Notes under the pieces: model-generated | Seen by the model: only the letters and a program-made list of their open reading frames with translations | Databases searched by the model: none | What the model was told of the DNA's origin: nothing | Program-made: the position numbers and the translations under genes | From: Chondrosia reniformis | Taxonomy: Eukaryota; Porifera; Demospongiae; Chondrillida; Chondrillidae | Direction: 5' to 3' | NCBI GenBank assembly: GCA_947172415.1 | Contig: OX359201.1 | Coordinates: 1,364,001 to 1,428,000, forward strand | Length of the DNA: 64,000 nucleotides | Part shown: positions 10,117 through 22,400 of the stretch, one piece after another | Numbering within the stretch: the stretch's first letter is position 1 | Layout of the letters: each line of letters opens with the position of its first letter

Positions 10117-13100
10117 ATGTCAGATCAAAAGCGAAGCCTACAGCTACAAACAGCTCTATTGGGTCTTTTAATTTATTCACTGAAAGTGACCAGTGATTCA
10201 GGTATTGTATGTCCTCCAAAAAATCCTGGTGAGTCGGGGGCAACTGTCATAGTCTGAAGAGTCTAATATATCTGTGGATAGCTTGTCTATTCAGGTCATA
10301 TTAGCTTGTATTTCGGAACTGCAGCTGGCAATTGTATTATATTATGAGTTTTAGTGTTAGCGGAATTATACATAATGTGTAACTTAGTCTATGAGATTGA
10401 ATAAGGTAGCTTTGTTACGTACGCAGTTTGGCTGAAAGAAGATATATGTAGCCTGGATATAGTTCTGTGCGAAGCTGTCCCAGCTGTTTCATTGACGCTG
10501 ATTTGTGGACCGTGCTCTAACAAAACCATCCCCACACAGTGGAAGTATGTGAATGCAAATAGAACTAAGGATAAAACGACTGGTGATAATGAGCTTGTCT
10601 TACTAGCCTCAGAGATGGACCTTTCATCTGCCGGGTGCTATGAGTGCAAATGTGGGAACGAAGGTCTATTCTTTCGGGTCAATGTAAAGGCTTCAGGTGA
10701 GTAGATCTTATACCCTAAAATTATAAATGAAAAATAAAATTTCCCTATAAGCTTTTGTACAGAGTAGGCATTAGCATGTAGGAAAATGGTGTATTAGTTT
10801 TTTTGTATATCAAAATAAAGAAAAACTATCTTCTAGTGCTACTCTAGGTCTACAATATAAAGCTAAAACATGAAAAGTGAATCAAGTTAGTCACTGAAGA
10901 AGACCCCCAGGGTCAAAATGTCTGACAAACAAGAAGAGACAACAAAATTGCATCTTTAGATGCTCTAAAAATTGAAAGATGATCCTTTCAAAGATATGAA
11001 ATAAGTATTACATATAAATTGTAAAAAACTCCAGACACCCCTCAAAAGATGTTTGGTGTCCAAATTATAACAAATAACAATTATAACAGCCGTGGTATGA
11101 GTGATATATACTCCATCGTTTTTTATCGTTATTTTGGCGGGACTTTCAGGATGGCTCATCTAGCGTCTGGTTGGTTTTGCTTAAACGCTGACGACTTCAT
11201 AGAATGCTCTTGCCCTGACTACTCCAACTGTCCTAAATGTAAGGAGAATTGTCCACTCCCCAAAAGAAACGTCTTAGTTTACCATATTTGGGCAGGGATA
11301 TAACAGGATTTAAGAAGCCGATGCAGTATATAGCTTCTTAAATCCTGTTATATCACAGTTACGAAATTTAAACACAGGCGGTTGCCCTGGCAACAGTGTA
11401 TATAGATAAGCAATCATACTAGTATATCTTATACCCTTATAATTATGTATACAATTATACCTTAGACCTTCCCTAAAAATATATATGTAATTTTTTTAAA
11501 TTTATGTAATTACCTTATTATCCCCTTCAGTATTCTTTATCCTATTGATTTGTAGTGGCCCCAAAATTTGCTGTTAATAGTTATTTAGAGGAAGGATCTC
11601 AACGTATCTATGATATCGTTCCAAAGTTCAAGGGACTTGATCTAGACGGTGAAATGACTTACCCAGTTAATGTATCTATTGTGAACTGTTCCTATAAGAC
11701 GGATGCTTATCCAAGACCTACAGTTACCTGGAAGTATGAAAAGTTGAATGGTGAATTGCACAGTGCCTCCGAGAACCCATGTTTAGTGTCATTTGATTTT
11801 GATCAGGTAAATGAAACAGTAAAAATGTATGTGTCCCTGTAGTTGTCTACTTACTATGTATACATGAAACCTCATTAATTTGAAGCCTTTTGGTCGAGGG
11901 AAAGGCAAATATATACAGTATCTAGGCTGAATATGCCAAATTAAGTAGTTTATCAGGCCCGTATGCAGGGGGTTTGTTGGGTGTGTACGAACCCCCTCCA
12001 GGATCTGTGGTTCTTAAAATTCAGAACCTAACTGTTTTGTAGTCTAAGTCCTTACTGGGGCCTGAAGCATGTTTTTTAGAGTTTTGTTGCTCCGTTCCAG
12101 TATGCTATATGTGACCGTTTACACCGTATTCCACCATGCTATGACATCATCACCATGTTATGACATCATCACCTATCTACTTTTTCAGTAATTGATTTTA
12201 TGTACAATGAACATGTTACATACATTGCATTATTGTTCAAATAAGCATGAGATTTCATGTTACCTATGAAATTGTTTTTTCTTGCACGCTGTTATGACTA
12301 AAGAATTGCTTTATTCAACAAAACACCAAAATATTTTCTTTGCCAATGATTTTTCTTCCCAGAATGTAACCTCCCCTTTCAAAACCTTGCATACGGGCCT
12401 GCTTATTGATGCTGTATTTGCGTGTTACGGTTCCTGTTTCATGAATTTCATTAATGACATTGCATACATATGTTTGCTAACGTTTATATTGCAACTATTA
12501 TCGGTACCCGTACCCATTTGCTAATATAAGTTAAATAAAAACATTCAAAAATGAAGTTAAAAGTAGGGATGGCACTATAACAGTGATTGGCACATCTAGA
12601 AAATCATGAATATACTAGAAGTAGGGATTGATGCGCCCAAACATAGAAGTGATGTGTATAGTTAAGTTTCAGTATGCCACTTCTGCAATGTTAGCCTTAC
12701 CATATGATCACTTTCTTGTTTCGTTACTTTTTCTAGATGTATTGTATTGCTCCTTTTTTCTTGTTTTATTTGTTTTGAAAGTTTTCTTGGCGAAACTAGA
12801 AATAAAGTAGCAGAATAGACGATATAATAGAGAGCTCTAAATTAAAAAATGGCGTCCGAAAAGATCCCAAATTTGATAAGATGTTTTCTACCGTTCTTTA
12901 ACATTCAGTTTAGGATATTAAAGGGTCCATAATCGTTAAGAATACGACTGTATATAGCCCCTGCAAAGCGAATAAGAAATTCGATCGCGGGTAACGCCAG
13001 TACCACAAATATTACTCATTCGGGTTACTTATTTTATATACAGAGAATTTGAAACTTAATTAAAAAATGGCGTTCAAAGAGGCCCTAAATTTGGCACTTT

Positions 13101-16100
13101 CAAAAGTAACACGCTTCGAATGGAGCGCGTTGAAATCTAGGGTAGCCTATTCCCTAGTTCGGAAACATTCGTGACGATTTAGTATTTGTATGTACCTGCG
13201 TAAGTTCGCATGTTAGCGCTAGCTCATTTGAAAAAAGAAGAAGAAAAAATGAGGAATTGCAGAATTTGGCCTATTTCGGTTTAACCACTTTGCGAAGGTT
13301 GTAGAGCATCGTAACATGTTTTGGCGTTTAGAAAAGCATGCAAAAACGACTGCAAACACACGAATGCAACCGAAAATCTGAACGTTGTTGATTTATGAGG
13401 TGTTAATTGATAATACATTGAATAGGGCGGCCATGTTTTTTTTCGGCCACCCTACTTATAGAGTACTACCGTACTCTATGATATATAAAAACGAATCTTT
13501 GTTTAGCCAGCAATTTATGAAAATTTTGTCTTGCATGCATGTGTGAACATTACCCCGCATTTGGTATATTGAATATATAATATAATACAGTGGAATGAAT
13601 ACATTGAAGTATATATATAGAACACAATACTAAATCGAGTTTGTGTTAGTAAACTTCCAATTTTTCATCTTAAGCACGCATTAAGCATAATAATATATAT
13701 AAAGCCTACATTTGTGACCTTATAATCCAAAAAAGTTGTAAGGAATCCCTGAATCACCTATATGTGGAAAGCCCTTAATTTCTGGCCACAGTGGCTTGTA
13801 ATGGATTAGTTTTTAAGGCTACTAACTCTTGTAAGAATGTTTAGACCTTAGAAATATATAAACTGAAATTCCATAAGTTTGTATATACAGAGCTATTATA
13901 TGACCATAGATATATGACCATATACAGTATGTATGTTGTTCATAGGTTTCTATCAGCTCCAGTACACATATACCGTATTATCTCTAATATAAGCCCAGGT
14001 CTCTAATACAAGCCCGTCTCTAATACAAGCCCGTCTCCAATAGAAGCCCACCTTTAAGAGTTATCAAAAAATAGAAGCCCAGTCCCCAATATAAGCCCAC
14101 TGACACACTACTAAAGTACTTATCAAACATGCTGCTCTCTATAGTTTATGTGGAAATTGTCCCAACAAAGTTGATTTACCAATATGAATTGAAGGGTTGA
14201 AAAAATAAAAGCCCAATCTCTTATACAAGCCCAGTCTCCAATAAAAGCCCAGGCTCAGAGGGGTTTGAAAAAATACAAGCCCCTGGCTTATATTAGAAAT
14301 AATACGGTATCTACCAATTTTTAAAGTTTACTTTGAAGTTGTGGTATATGCATGTAAAACTACTTTTATCTACAGGTATTAAATGTTATATTGCCGCAGA
14401 TGAAACGAACCTTTTTAGACATTAGTTATACTTGCAATGTAACAAATATAGCAGGTTTCATAATTGGAAGACAAACCCTTCACTATAATAGTGAGTATTA
14501 CATTTTTACAATATCTATACCATAATTGATACGTACATTCTAAAAGTGTTTCATCGTAATTTATCCAATCACTAGTAATGATTTGTCTATATATCTCTGT
14601 ACATGTAGGTATTAATAGCTACTTTTTTAGACCTCACAGAGCCCAAAGCAGTGGCAATATCACCCTAAAGGAGAAGAATGAAATCAAAACTGGAACTGCC
14701 TTCTGTTCTGTCTATCCAAACCAACTATTGAGCCCAAACAAGCCACAGTATATAATATGCCGTTATGATCCCAGAATAACCATATCAAATGCTAGCTGCT
14801 TGGCCATAAGAAGTGATATTGCGGCAGATGATAAATGTTGTATTTGTGGGGATCCGAAATGTGATGAAACACTTAAATTGAACACAAGTATAGTCTTCTT
14901 GGCTGATTCTGCGGGATATGAAGCGAGGTCATGCAAAGTAGACTCTTTAGGTGTAACTGGTGATTTTCTATGTTTGGCTAAGAAGTTTAAACACAATCTG
15001 ACTGCTCAATATATTGGAAATTTTGCTTTCATTCATGTGGATCCTCCAGAAAACAAAAGTATTTCTTCAAATGAACTGACTATTCCATTGAAATATGCTG
15101 TTCCGGCCATGGCTGGGTGTGGAGTTATTTTTGCCGTGATGATATTAGTAGGAGTTTGCTGTTTTAAACATATTAAGGCAAAAAGACAGAAATATCAATC
15201 TTTAGCCATTAATTCTGTGTGCGATAGTGATCAAGTGTACACCTATAACCTCACAGGTAAAATTAACCACTGTAAACTATAGCACTTTGGTGTAATATAC
15301 GTATATAGTCATTTGACTCGATGTTCATGCAGTTTGTGCTCCTATATTTAGTACATTACCTGTATATAGTTATACTGACTATTGAGTTAAGTATATATAT
15401 GGTTATATATTATTGTATTACTAATACATATGTTTGTTATCGTTGTTTTGTGCCTCATAGGGCAGTTTGGCCCTAGTGCTGGTGAGCATGTTAACAATAA
15501 TATTAATAATATATGCATACTCTTACACTTACTTATACAGTATCTCCTAACTTTAATTCTTATAAATGTAATGTATTTCATTATTAAAATGCTACAGTAT
15601 ATATCCGTTCATTGTGCAGCCATGAATTCTCCCATGTTAAAAGATTTACAGAAGAAGGAATGCCAATTGGAAGATCTGATAGATGTCATTCCTCACTTCA
15701 TGGCGGACTGGCAACTAATTGGACTAAAATTAGATATGAAGACATCAGTCAACAACTTGCGCAACAACGGAAAGGACAACAGAAATAACTGCACTCAACT
15801 GTTTGAAGAGACACTTGAGCAGACAAGCTTGACTTGGGGGAGACTGTTTAAGATTCTTAATGATTTGGGAAAAATCACAATTATCCAACAGATTGAAAGG
15901 GAACTTGTGGAAAAAAGGCATCGTTCTCTGACTCAATCTTCCGCTCAGACCTTTGGAAATGGTGACCCTCAACAAGACAGATCCACATCTGCTGCAGCTA
16001 GAGCAGAGATTGAAGAGCTCCCATTTGACCGGAGAAACACAAAAGCCCCCAGCTTAGTTAACGAGTTTGAAGTTGCTTCTCACACTAATGGTAAAAGTGA

Positions 16101-16188
16101 TGCTAGTGGAAAAGATGGTGATGCAGAGAGTGATTGTGATGGTGACAGTGTAGGATCTGATGCACCTCTCCTATTAACTTCAAATTAA
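10117..16188 (+). CDS. Ig-TM-Death-domain receptor
   Basis: Seven exons keep phase: 10117-10201, 10427-10696, 11556-11806, 14376-14490, 14609-15256, 15461-15481 (7-residue microexon) and 15620-16188; 652 residues. The signal peptide is around LLGLLIYSLKVTSDS. Ig 1 is on exon 2 (C...W...AGCYECKC). Ig 2 is split over exons 3-4 (C...W...ISYTCNVTNIAG). Exon 5 carries a cysteine-rich membrane-proximal domain with CCICGDPKC and a TM helix at about residues 402-426. The last exon encodes a six-helix Death-type domain, about residues 478-560 (LEDLIDVIPHFMADWQLIG, then TWGRLFKILNDLGK), and an acidic Ser/Gly-rich tail. Death domains recruit adaptors by homotypic binding, so this is probably a surface receptor signalling to a death-fold adaptor (inference). 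It pairs head to head with the Ig receptor on the other strand, and its large intron 3 has collected transposons. Confidence 0.85.
10893..10996. repeat. Repeat fragment with hairpin and GACC/GGTC motif
   Basis: It contains CTGAAGAAGACC....GGGTCAAAATGTCTGAC and a following TCTTTAGATGC block. Related pieces lie at 36441-36592 and 56897-56920. Confidence 0.45.
11300..11355. repeat. Short hairpin, about 20 bp arms
   Basis: TATAACAGGATTTAAGAAGC is followed after a short loop by its reverse complement. It lies in an intron of the Ig-Death gene. Confidence 0.6.
11954..12401. mobile_element. MITE with CAGGCCCGTATGCA ends
   Basis: The left end CAGGCCCGTATGCAGG pairs with the right end CTTGCATACGGGCCTG. 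It is about 450 bp, with no coding capacity, and lies in intron 3 of the Ig-Death gene. Confidence 0.75.
12528..13481. mobile_element. Non-autonomous foldback DNA element, copy 1
   Basis: Its body matches, in opposite orientation, the element at 16526-17694. One end carries a partly lost long hairpin (GTAGGGATGGCACTATAACA). The other end is the near-palindrome AGAGTACTACCGTACTCT, with CGGCCACCCTACTTAT just inside it. A GAA-rich run lies in the middle. It has no open reading frame of note. Confidence 0.75.
13971..14309. mobile_element. MITE with TACCGTATTAT ends and internal tandem repeats
   Basis: TACCGTATTATCTCTAATAT at the left is mirrored at the right (ending AATACGGTA). Inside, an approximately 18 bp unit (TCTAATACAAGCCCG) is repeated several times, imperfectly. 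It lies in intron 3 of the Ig-Death gene, 67 bp before an exon. Confidence 0.8.
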
Positions 16189-16525
16189 CTTTTTAATTTA
16201 TATATAATTGTTTTTTGTTGACATTTCACATAGTGTGTATTGTATAAAGGTTTACATGTTCATGACATATTATATGTATACCTTTTATGTACCTTGATTA
16301 GTATATGTAACTGTACGTATGTGAGTGACAGGAATCAGTGAACCGGACATCTAAAACCAGCAAATAGTTCGAGGTGCCCACGAGCTTTTACACCCGAAAA
16401 CTTTATATTTTATATATTAGTAGCTGCAGAAAGTCCAAAACATAAATCGTGTACAATTATACAATTCACCAGCATAATTATACAAATCACCAGTATATAT
16501 ATATAATTAAACAAGTCAACAGTAT

Positions 16526-17694
16526 CATAGAGTACGGTAGTACTCTATAAGTAGGGATGGCCGAAAAAAAACATGGCCGCCCTATCTAATGTATTATCAA
16601 TTAACACCTCGTAATTCAACAACGATAGGATTTTCGGTTATATTCGAGTGTTTGCAGTCGTTTTTGCATGCTTTTCTAAAAGCCAAAATATGTTTCGATG
16701 CTCTACAACCTTCGCAAAGTGGTAAAACCGAAATAGGCCAAATTCTGAAATTCCTCATTTTTTCTTCTTCTTCTTCTTTCTTCTTCTTCTTCTTCTTCTT
16801 CTTCTTCTTCTTCTTCTTCTTCTTTTTTCAAATGAGCTAGCGCTAACATACGAACTTACGCAGGAACACCCAAGTACTAAATCGTCATTAATGTTTCCGA
16901 ACTAGGGAATAGGCTACCCTAGATTTCAACGCGCTCTATCCGAAGCGTGTGACTTTTAAAAGTGCCAAATTTAGGGCCTCTTTGAACGCCATTTTTTAAT
17001 TAAGTTTCAAATTCTCTCTATATAAATAAGTAACTCGAGTTAGAAAAATTGGAGGTACTGCCGCCCCCCGCGATCGAATTACTTAGTCCCTTTGCAGGGC
17101 CTTTATACAGTCGTAGTCTTAACGATTATGGAGCCTTTAACATCCTAATCTGAATGTTAAAGAACGGTAGAAAACTTATTGTACAAATTTGGGATCTTTT
17201 CGGACGCCATTTTTTAATTTAGAACTCTAGCTTATATCGTCTATGAATCTGCTACTTTATTTCGAGTTTTCGCCAAGAATACGTTCGAAACAAATGTTAA
17301 CTAGAAAAAGGGGCAATACAAGTTAAATAAAAACATTCAAAAATGAAGTTAAAAGTAGGGATGGCACTATAACAGTGATTGGCACATCTAGAAAAAGTAA
17401 CGAAACAAGAAAGTGATCATGTGGTAAGGCTAACATTACAGAAGTGGCATACTGAAACTTAACTATACACATCACTTCTATGTTTGGGCGCATCAATCCC
17501 TACTTCTAGTATATCCATGATGCGCCCAAACATAGAAGTGATGTGTATAGTTAAGTTTCAGTATGCCACTTCTGTAATGTTAGCCTTACCACATGATCAC
17601 TTTCTTGTTTCGTTACTTTTTCTAGATGTGCCAATCACTGTTATAGTGCCATCCCTACTTTTAACTTCATTTTTGAATGTTTTTATTTAACTTG
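16526..17694. mobile_element. Non-autonomous foldback DNA element, copy 2, with a 376 bp palindrome
   Basis: The left end is the near-palindrome AGAGTACGGTAGTACTCT. The middle has a long CTT/TTC microsatellite (about 16758-16826). The right end (17319-17694) is a giant palindrome with arms of about 175-180 bp and a loop near 17495-17516. Copies are at 12528-13481 and 33812-34571. The structure is asymmetric: a hairpin at one end and a short palindrome at the other. Confidence 0.8.
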
Positions 17695-17849
17695 TATATA
17701 TACAAACATGTATGAAATGCCACTATAAGGCCTAAGGTTATATAGGCATATATATAAAATATTGAGAAAGAGAAAGATCTAAGGATTCAAGGAATTCGAA
17801 GACTTCAAATTCCCTTGTCACTTATCAATGGTGGTTTTCCTAAAATCGC

Positions 17850-17960
17850 TTATCTGGCCCAGTGGGGCATGCAGAAGAAACAACAGAAGACGTTCAATTT
17901 TATTAGTCTAGTTCTGTATATATATATGTATGTGGGGGAAAATGGTGTCTTAGATTACTC
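17850..17960 (+). repeat. High-copy interspersed repeat fragment
   Basis: It shares CTGGCCCAGTGGGGCA.GCAGAAGAAA and GGAAAATGGTGTCTTAGATT with the other copies of the family. The region 16189-19446 between genes holds only this, the neighbouring copies and the foldback element; no gene is seen. Confidence 0.45.
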
Positions 17961-18149
17961 ATATTGTAACTTGCACTATATACTATAATACCAAATGGAA
18001 AAATGGAAAATCGTGATAACAATTAAGTTGGCAGCTATTGTCTCCTTGTGATATCTGTATAATCTGCTCTACAATATGGCGACGAGTTATACCCTGTTAT
18101 ATATACCCTGTAGCTGCATGGAAATGTTTGTGGGGAATATTTTCATGAA

Positions 18150-18240
18150 AGTCTTAAAAAGTTATTCTGGGAATTCCACCCTTCATCGGTGATCCTGGAA
18201 CCTTTTGTCTTTCTCTTGGTCTTGATCTTTTGTGAATCCA
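18150..18240 (-). repeat. High-copy interspersed repeat fragment, reversed
   Basis: GGGAATTCCACCCTTCATCG is the reverse of the signature GATGAAGGGTGGAATTCC found at 18721-18738 and 54682-54699. Confidence 0.5.
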
Positions 18241-18671
18241 TGGCTAAATCTAGAGGTCTTATTATACACAATTTTGGCACCAAAAAGTGGAATAAGGTGT
18301 TAACTAAGACACATGATGAAACTAATTTTATGAAAGGAATGTAGGTCAAATTGAATTTTGTGTTTAGGGTAGTATATAATCTGGCTTGTACAGGTAAAAC
18401 AGACTCAGAATATATATATATCTATATAGAATATATATATATTACAAAACACACATTAAACAGGTCTATATACCCTTAGGTCTTATAGTATAGTAACATT
18501 TCTTTGGAGGTGGGATAACACTGTATGGGGTAACACAAGATGTCCTTAAGCATACTAGTTACTATATAAGTCTTATGTTGTTCCCATCATGCACTTGTCC
18601 ATGCAAGGCAGCCGCGTATATACTATACCAGCTGGTAGTCTGTTACACATGTTTGTGCAACTGTACATAGA

Positions 18672-18905
18672 GAGCCAAGGATTCAGAAAAAGACAAAGAT
18701 TCCCAGGGTCACTGATCACAATGAAGGGTGGAATTCCAAGAAACAGCTGTCTGGCCCAGTGGAACAGCAGAAGAAAGAAAAGAGATTCCAGGAAATGTAT
18801 ATATCTTCATCCAAAGCTCTCTTCAGGTTTAGTTCCTTATATATATAGGCTTTTTTACAGAGTAGGCATAGCATGTAGGAAAATGGCGTATTAGATTTTT
18901 CATGC
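18672..18905 (+). repeat. High-copy interspersed repeat, near full length
   Basis: In order it shows CACTGATCACAATGAAGGGT, AACAGCTGTCTGGCCCAGTG, a GAA-rich run, CTTCATCCAAAGCTCTC, GGTTTAGTTCC, and GCATGTAGGAAAATGGCGTA. No ORF and no clear terminal repeats are seen. It could be a SINE or a degraded DNA element. Confidence 0.6.
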
Positions 18906-19446
18906 GTGGAAAGTTACAAGTTATCTGATGCACATGTGTGATCATGTGATAATCCAGCGGAGAACCATGCATGGATGAGTATACAGTCATCAAGTTCAAC
19001 TCCTTGCCCAATAGGATAAACACCAGCTATATACTACCAGTAGGTTAGTGGATTGATTATGGTTTAGAATGGACTGCTAACAAAGGCTTATTGTAGTGTG
19101 GGTCAGTCTAGCATGCTAGACCCTTCTCCAGGTCTTGGGGCATTAGTATTATAGCTAAAGTGTTAATTATAAAACACACTTCACTGATGAGCTCCAAGAA
19201 TTTTAAGGATGCAGCATTTGTGTGGCTATGTGTGGTTCTGATTTCCTACTATTGCAGGATTCCTTAACTTGGCTTTACTTATCATAACCAGATCAATTTC
19301 CCACTGCGTTCTTGGAACAACCCTTGCCGTGAGTTTTCTCCATATAATAACATATGGATTCACTGACTATAAATAAGATGGGTCATACAGCTCAATGTAT
19401 ATAAAAAACTTATATAGCAAATTCTCAGTGACCTAAGCCTTGAGTC

Positions 19447-22400
19447 ATGGTACTCACTTCTGTGTCTCGTCAGCCATTGCTCCTAACTCTAACAGTTATC
19501 CTTCTAGAGTTGGCTGCAGCCTCTCACTTCAGAGGAGCCAGCATCCAGTGGAAACCAGTGGATCCAGTCAACTTTGATGGAATGGTGAGTGCATATTTTA
19601 TCAGCACTGCACTTGAGTTATGTAATCTGTGTGTCAATCTCTCAGTGGAGTGTACCACAAAAAGCATTCTGGAAGTTCTGGTACACACATTACACCCCTA
19701 AACCAATAATCCTCATTGACAATCAGAATCGACATTCCGGGATCCCATATTCAAGTATATAGCTCAGATGTTTTTTGACATTAGATTTCAGTCCTTCACT
19801 AGTAACCAGAGAAAACGAGTACTGCACCTACCTGCAAGTCGTCATATGTGCAGACAATAATTTCAACATCATTTGCGCTCCATATCACCATGTCATTTGA
19901 CTATCTAAAATATCACCTGCATTCCTCCATATCATTAACAATCCATCTCCAAAAGTAGTTTCGACCCTGTTCAAATGCGAATCAAAATTTTGGCAGTGTA
20001 GCTAGGGGTTGCATCAATATTCTTGGATATGTGGAGTGCTGCCATTGCATATTGGAGAGACAGCCTTCTCCAAGTCTGTCAGTAACAACATTATAACAAA
20101 ATGTCAGACATCAGACCTTACCCTGGATAACTTGTCAAAACTGGGAAAATTAAAATTAAAGTGAATACAATATGTTTGAATACTCCATCTGAATCTGCTG
20201 CTTTGAGTAGGGCATGCAATGATATTGATGTGGCGTGACATTGACCATATCAAACTTCGGAATCCAAACTAAACTGGTAACGATACAACAGTGGCTGAAT
20301 TATTGTACCTTTCAGTTGAAATATAATCAAATTGCCTTTTGCAATAATTATCTATGCATGGCATACACTTCTATACACAAATCTTATAATGAAATATAAC
20401 ACGTTGTTCATACGTTTGCAACTAATGTGTATGCTCTCTGTAACTTGTTCATGTAGGTTGTGTTTACCCATCGCATTGCTTGGAGAAGAAGCCATGATGA
20501 TGGAGGATCTTGCGACACCAACACAATTACAAAAGGAAACAGCCTTGGCATGCGCAGTGGCACTTTGAAGTGTAAAATAAGCTGTTCAGGAGACATTGGA
20601 TCAATGCAGTATCAATGCACTGATTTTAATGTAGCAGATGACTGGTCAGCTGGACAAGGCAGCAATAGCTATAGCTTTAATAACTTCACAAATACATATT
20701 TTGAAGCTTCGTAAGTGACTTACACTATTGCTCTAATACTGTTGCCTTGCAATTGACTACACCAGCATATAACTAGCACATGGAATGGGATGTACGTACT
20801 CAATCTTTTAAATAAGCTGCTCTTTAAACATGATTATATATTCAAGTACATATCTAATATAAGGGGGTTAAGGGTTTGTTCACATTACCATACACTTACA
20901 AGTGAGTTCATGTGCTTTCTGGAATTGGAGGTTGTTCATGCAAATTTATATCTATTTTCTGTATACACATCCTCTGTTCAGCTTCGGAGGTGGCAACTGG
21001 ATTTCACTGTTACCACCTGGAGGTACACTTTGGGAGATTCGTGTCAAAGGGAATTTTACCCCAAGATCAGACAATGGGAGGATCAACTCATCACCAGTTA
21101 CTGTTTTTGCTCCAGTTACAAAATTGCAGCGTGGGCGTACACACAATATTACTGTACCAGGTATGTATGAAGCACAACAGCTGATCCATGAAATTGTATA
21201 CACATATACGTATACGTACGTATATATACTTCATATGGCACATGCATGCATGTTGCAATATTAAAGATTCTGTTAACTGTCAACTCACCACAACTGTGTG
21301 AACTGTGTAGCTATATCATTTGTCATTAATCCCTGATGAAGGTAGCTGAAATTACTACGAAACGTTGGATGAAAAAATCTGTTTTAATTGGCTAGTGATA
21401 GTTTGAATCTAAATCATGATTGATGAACCTAGCCACACAGGCTTATTCAATATAATATATAATTAAAACTTTGGCTAGTGTCGTATATATATATATATAC
21501 GGAATAAGAATAGATTGTCCTATCCACTCAGGTCATATGTATTGTGGACATATTGCTATTGCTACATTGTTCAAGTGCATGTTGACAATGTACTGTACTA
21601 CTACAAACTCTGTATATGTTATACGTATGCATATATATTAACTATTTGCACAGTATTGCTTCTTGTTTTTTGAATCACATTTCAACTTCTTTGTACTGCA
21701 AACTTCCCTGCAGTTTTTGATCCTGATGGAGATATTGTTAGGTGCAGATGGGCAGAGTCTGCTTTAGGAGAATGTGCAGGTGTGTGTCGTGCCTTTCCAG
21801 CCATTCTTGATGGAGTGAGTTTCCGTATGCATATTTCTCAAATCTCAACCAATCAATCAATCAATTCTAGAAAGGATATAAAATCTAGATCTCCTATTTA
21901 TATATGAAGGAGGTCATCCTATGTAGTTAATATATATATACATAGCATTTATATATATTTATTATATGTATATTATTATAGTTAATCAAAATTGTTTATC
22001 CATTTCAATCTGGCTCAACCTCGTGGATGTATTCCCTCTACTTCTGCTAGCCTAAGGATTTCTCAAATAAATATTGTAAAAATGATGTACACAATATTCA
22101 TGCAAACAACCGATTGTAATATTCCATACTGTATACACTCTGCTGTATGTATGGAATATCCATACATGAAATGCCATGATGATCACTGATATTTAATTAG
22201 GTCACAATACTTTGTGTTGTGCTGTGTGTAATTAGGAGAACTGCAGGTTCACATATACTGCAAGTAGAGATGAAGCAATGGGATGGTATGCAGTGGCTCT
22301 TCAAGTGGAGGACTATATCTCAACAAATGACAGTGTACCAATGAGTAGTGTACCAATTCAGTTCCTTGTAAATATTGTTGAGGAAGTAAACGGTTCTCTT

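Noticed and set aside
10893-10917. CTGAAGAAGACC...GGTCAAAA as hammerhead core
   Set aside because: Two core letters differ (CTGAAGA, CAAAA); treated only as a decayed relative or a different motif, as also at 36497 and 56897.
16589-16840. ORF ending in poly-Phe
   Set aside because: It is the CTT microsatellite of a foldback element.
19585-20456. Possible gene fragment in the first intron of the adhesion gene
   Set aside because: Short open stretches only, no motif; left as unrecognised intron DNA.
20902-21264. Three overlapping ORFs around 20790-21264
   Set aside because: Only one frame fits the adhesion-gene exon 20982-21160 with splice sites; the others are shadows.
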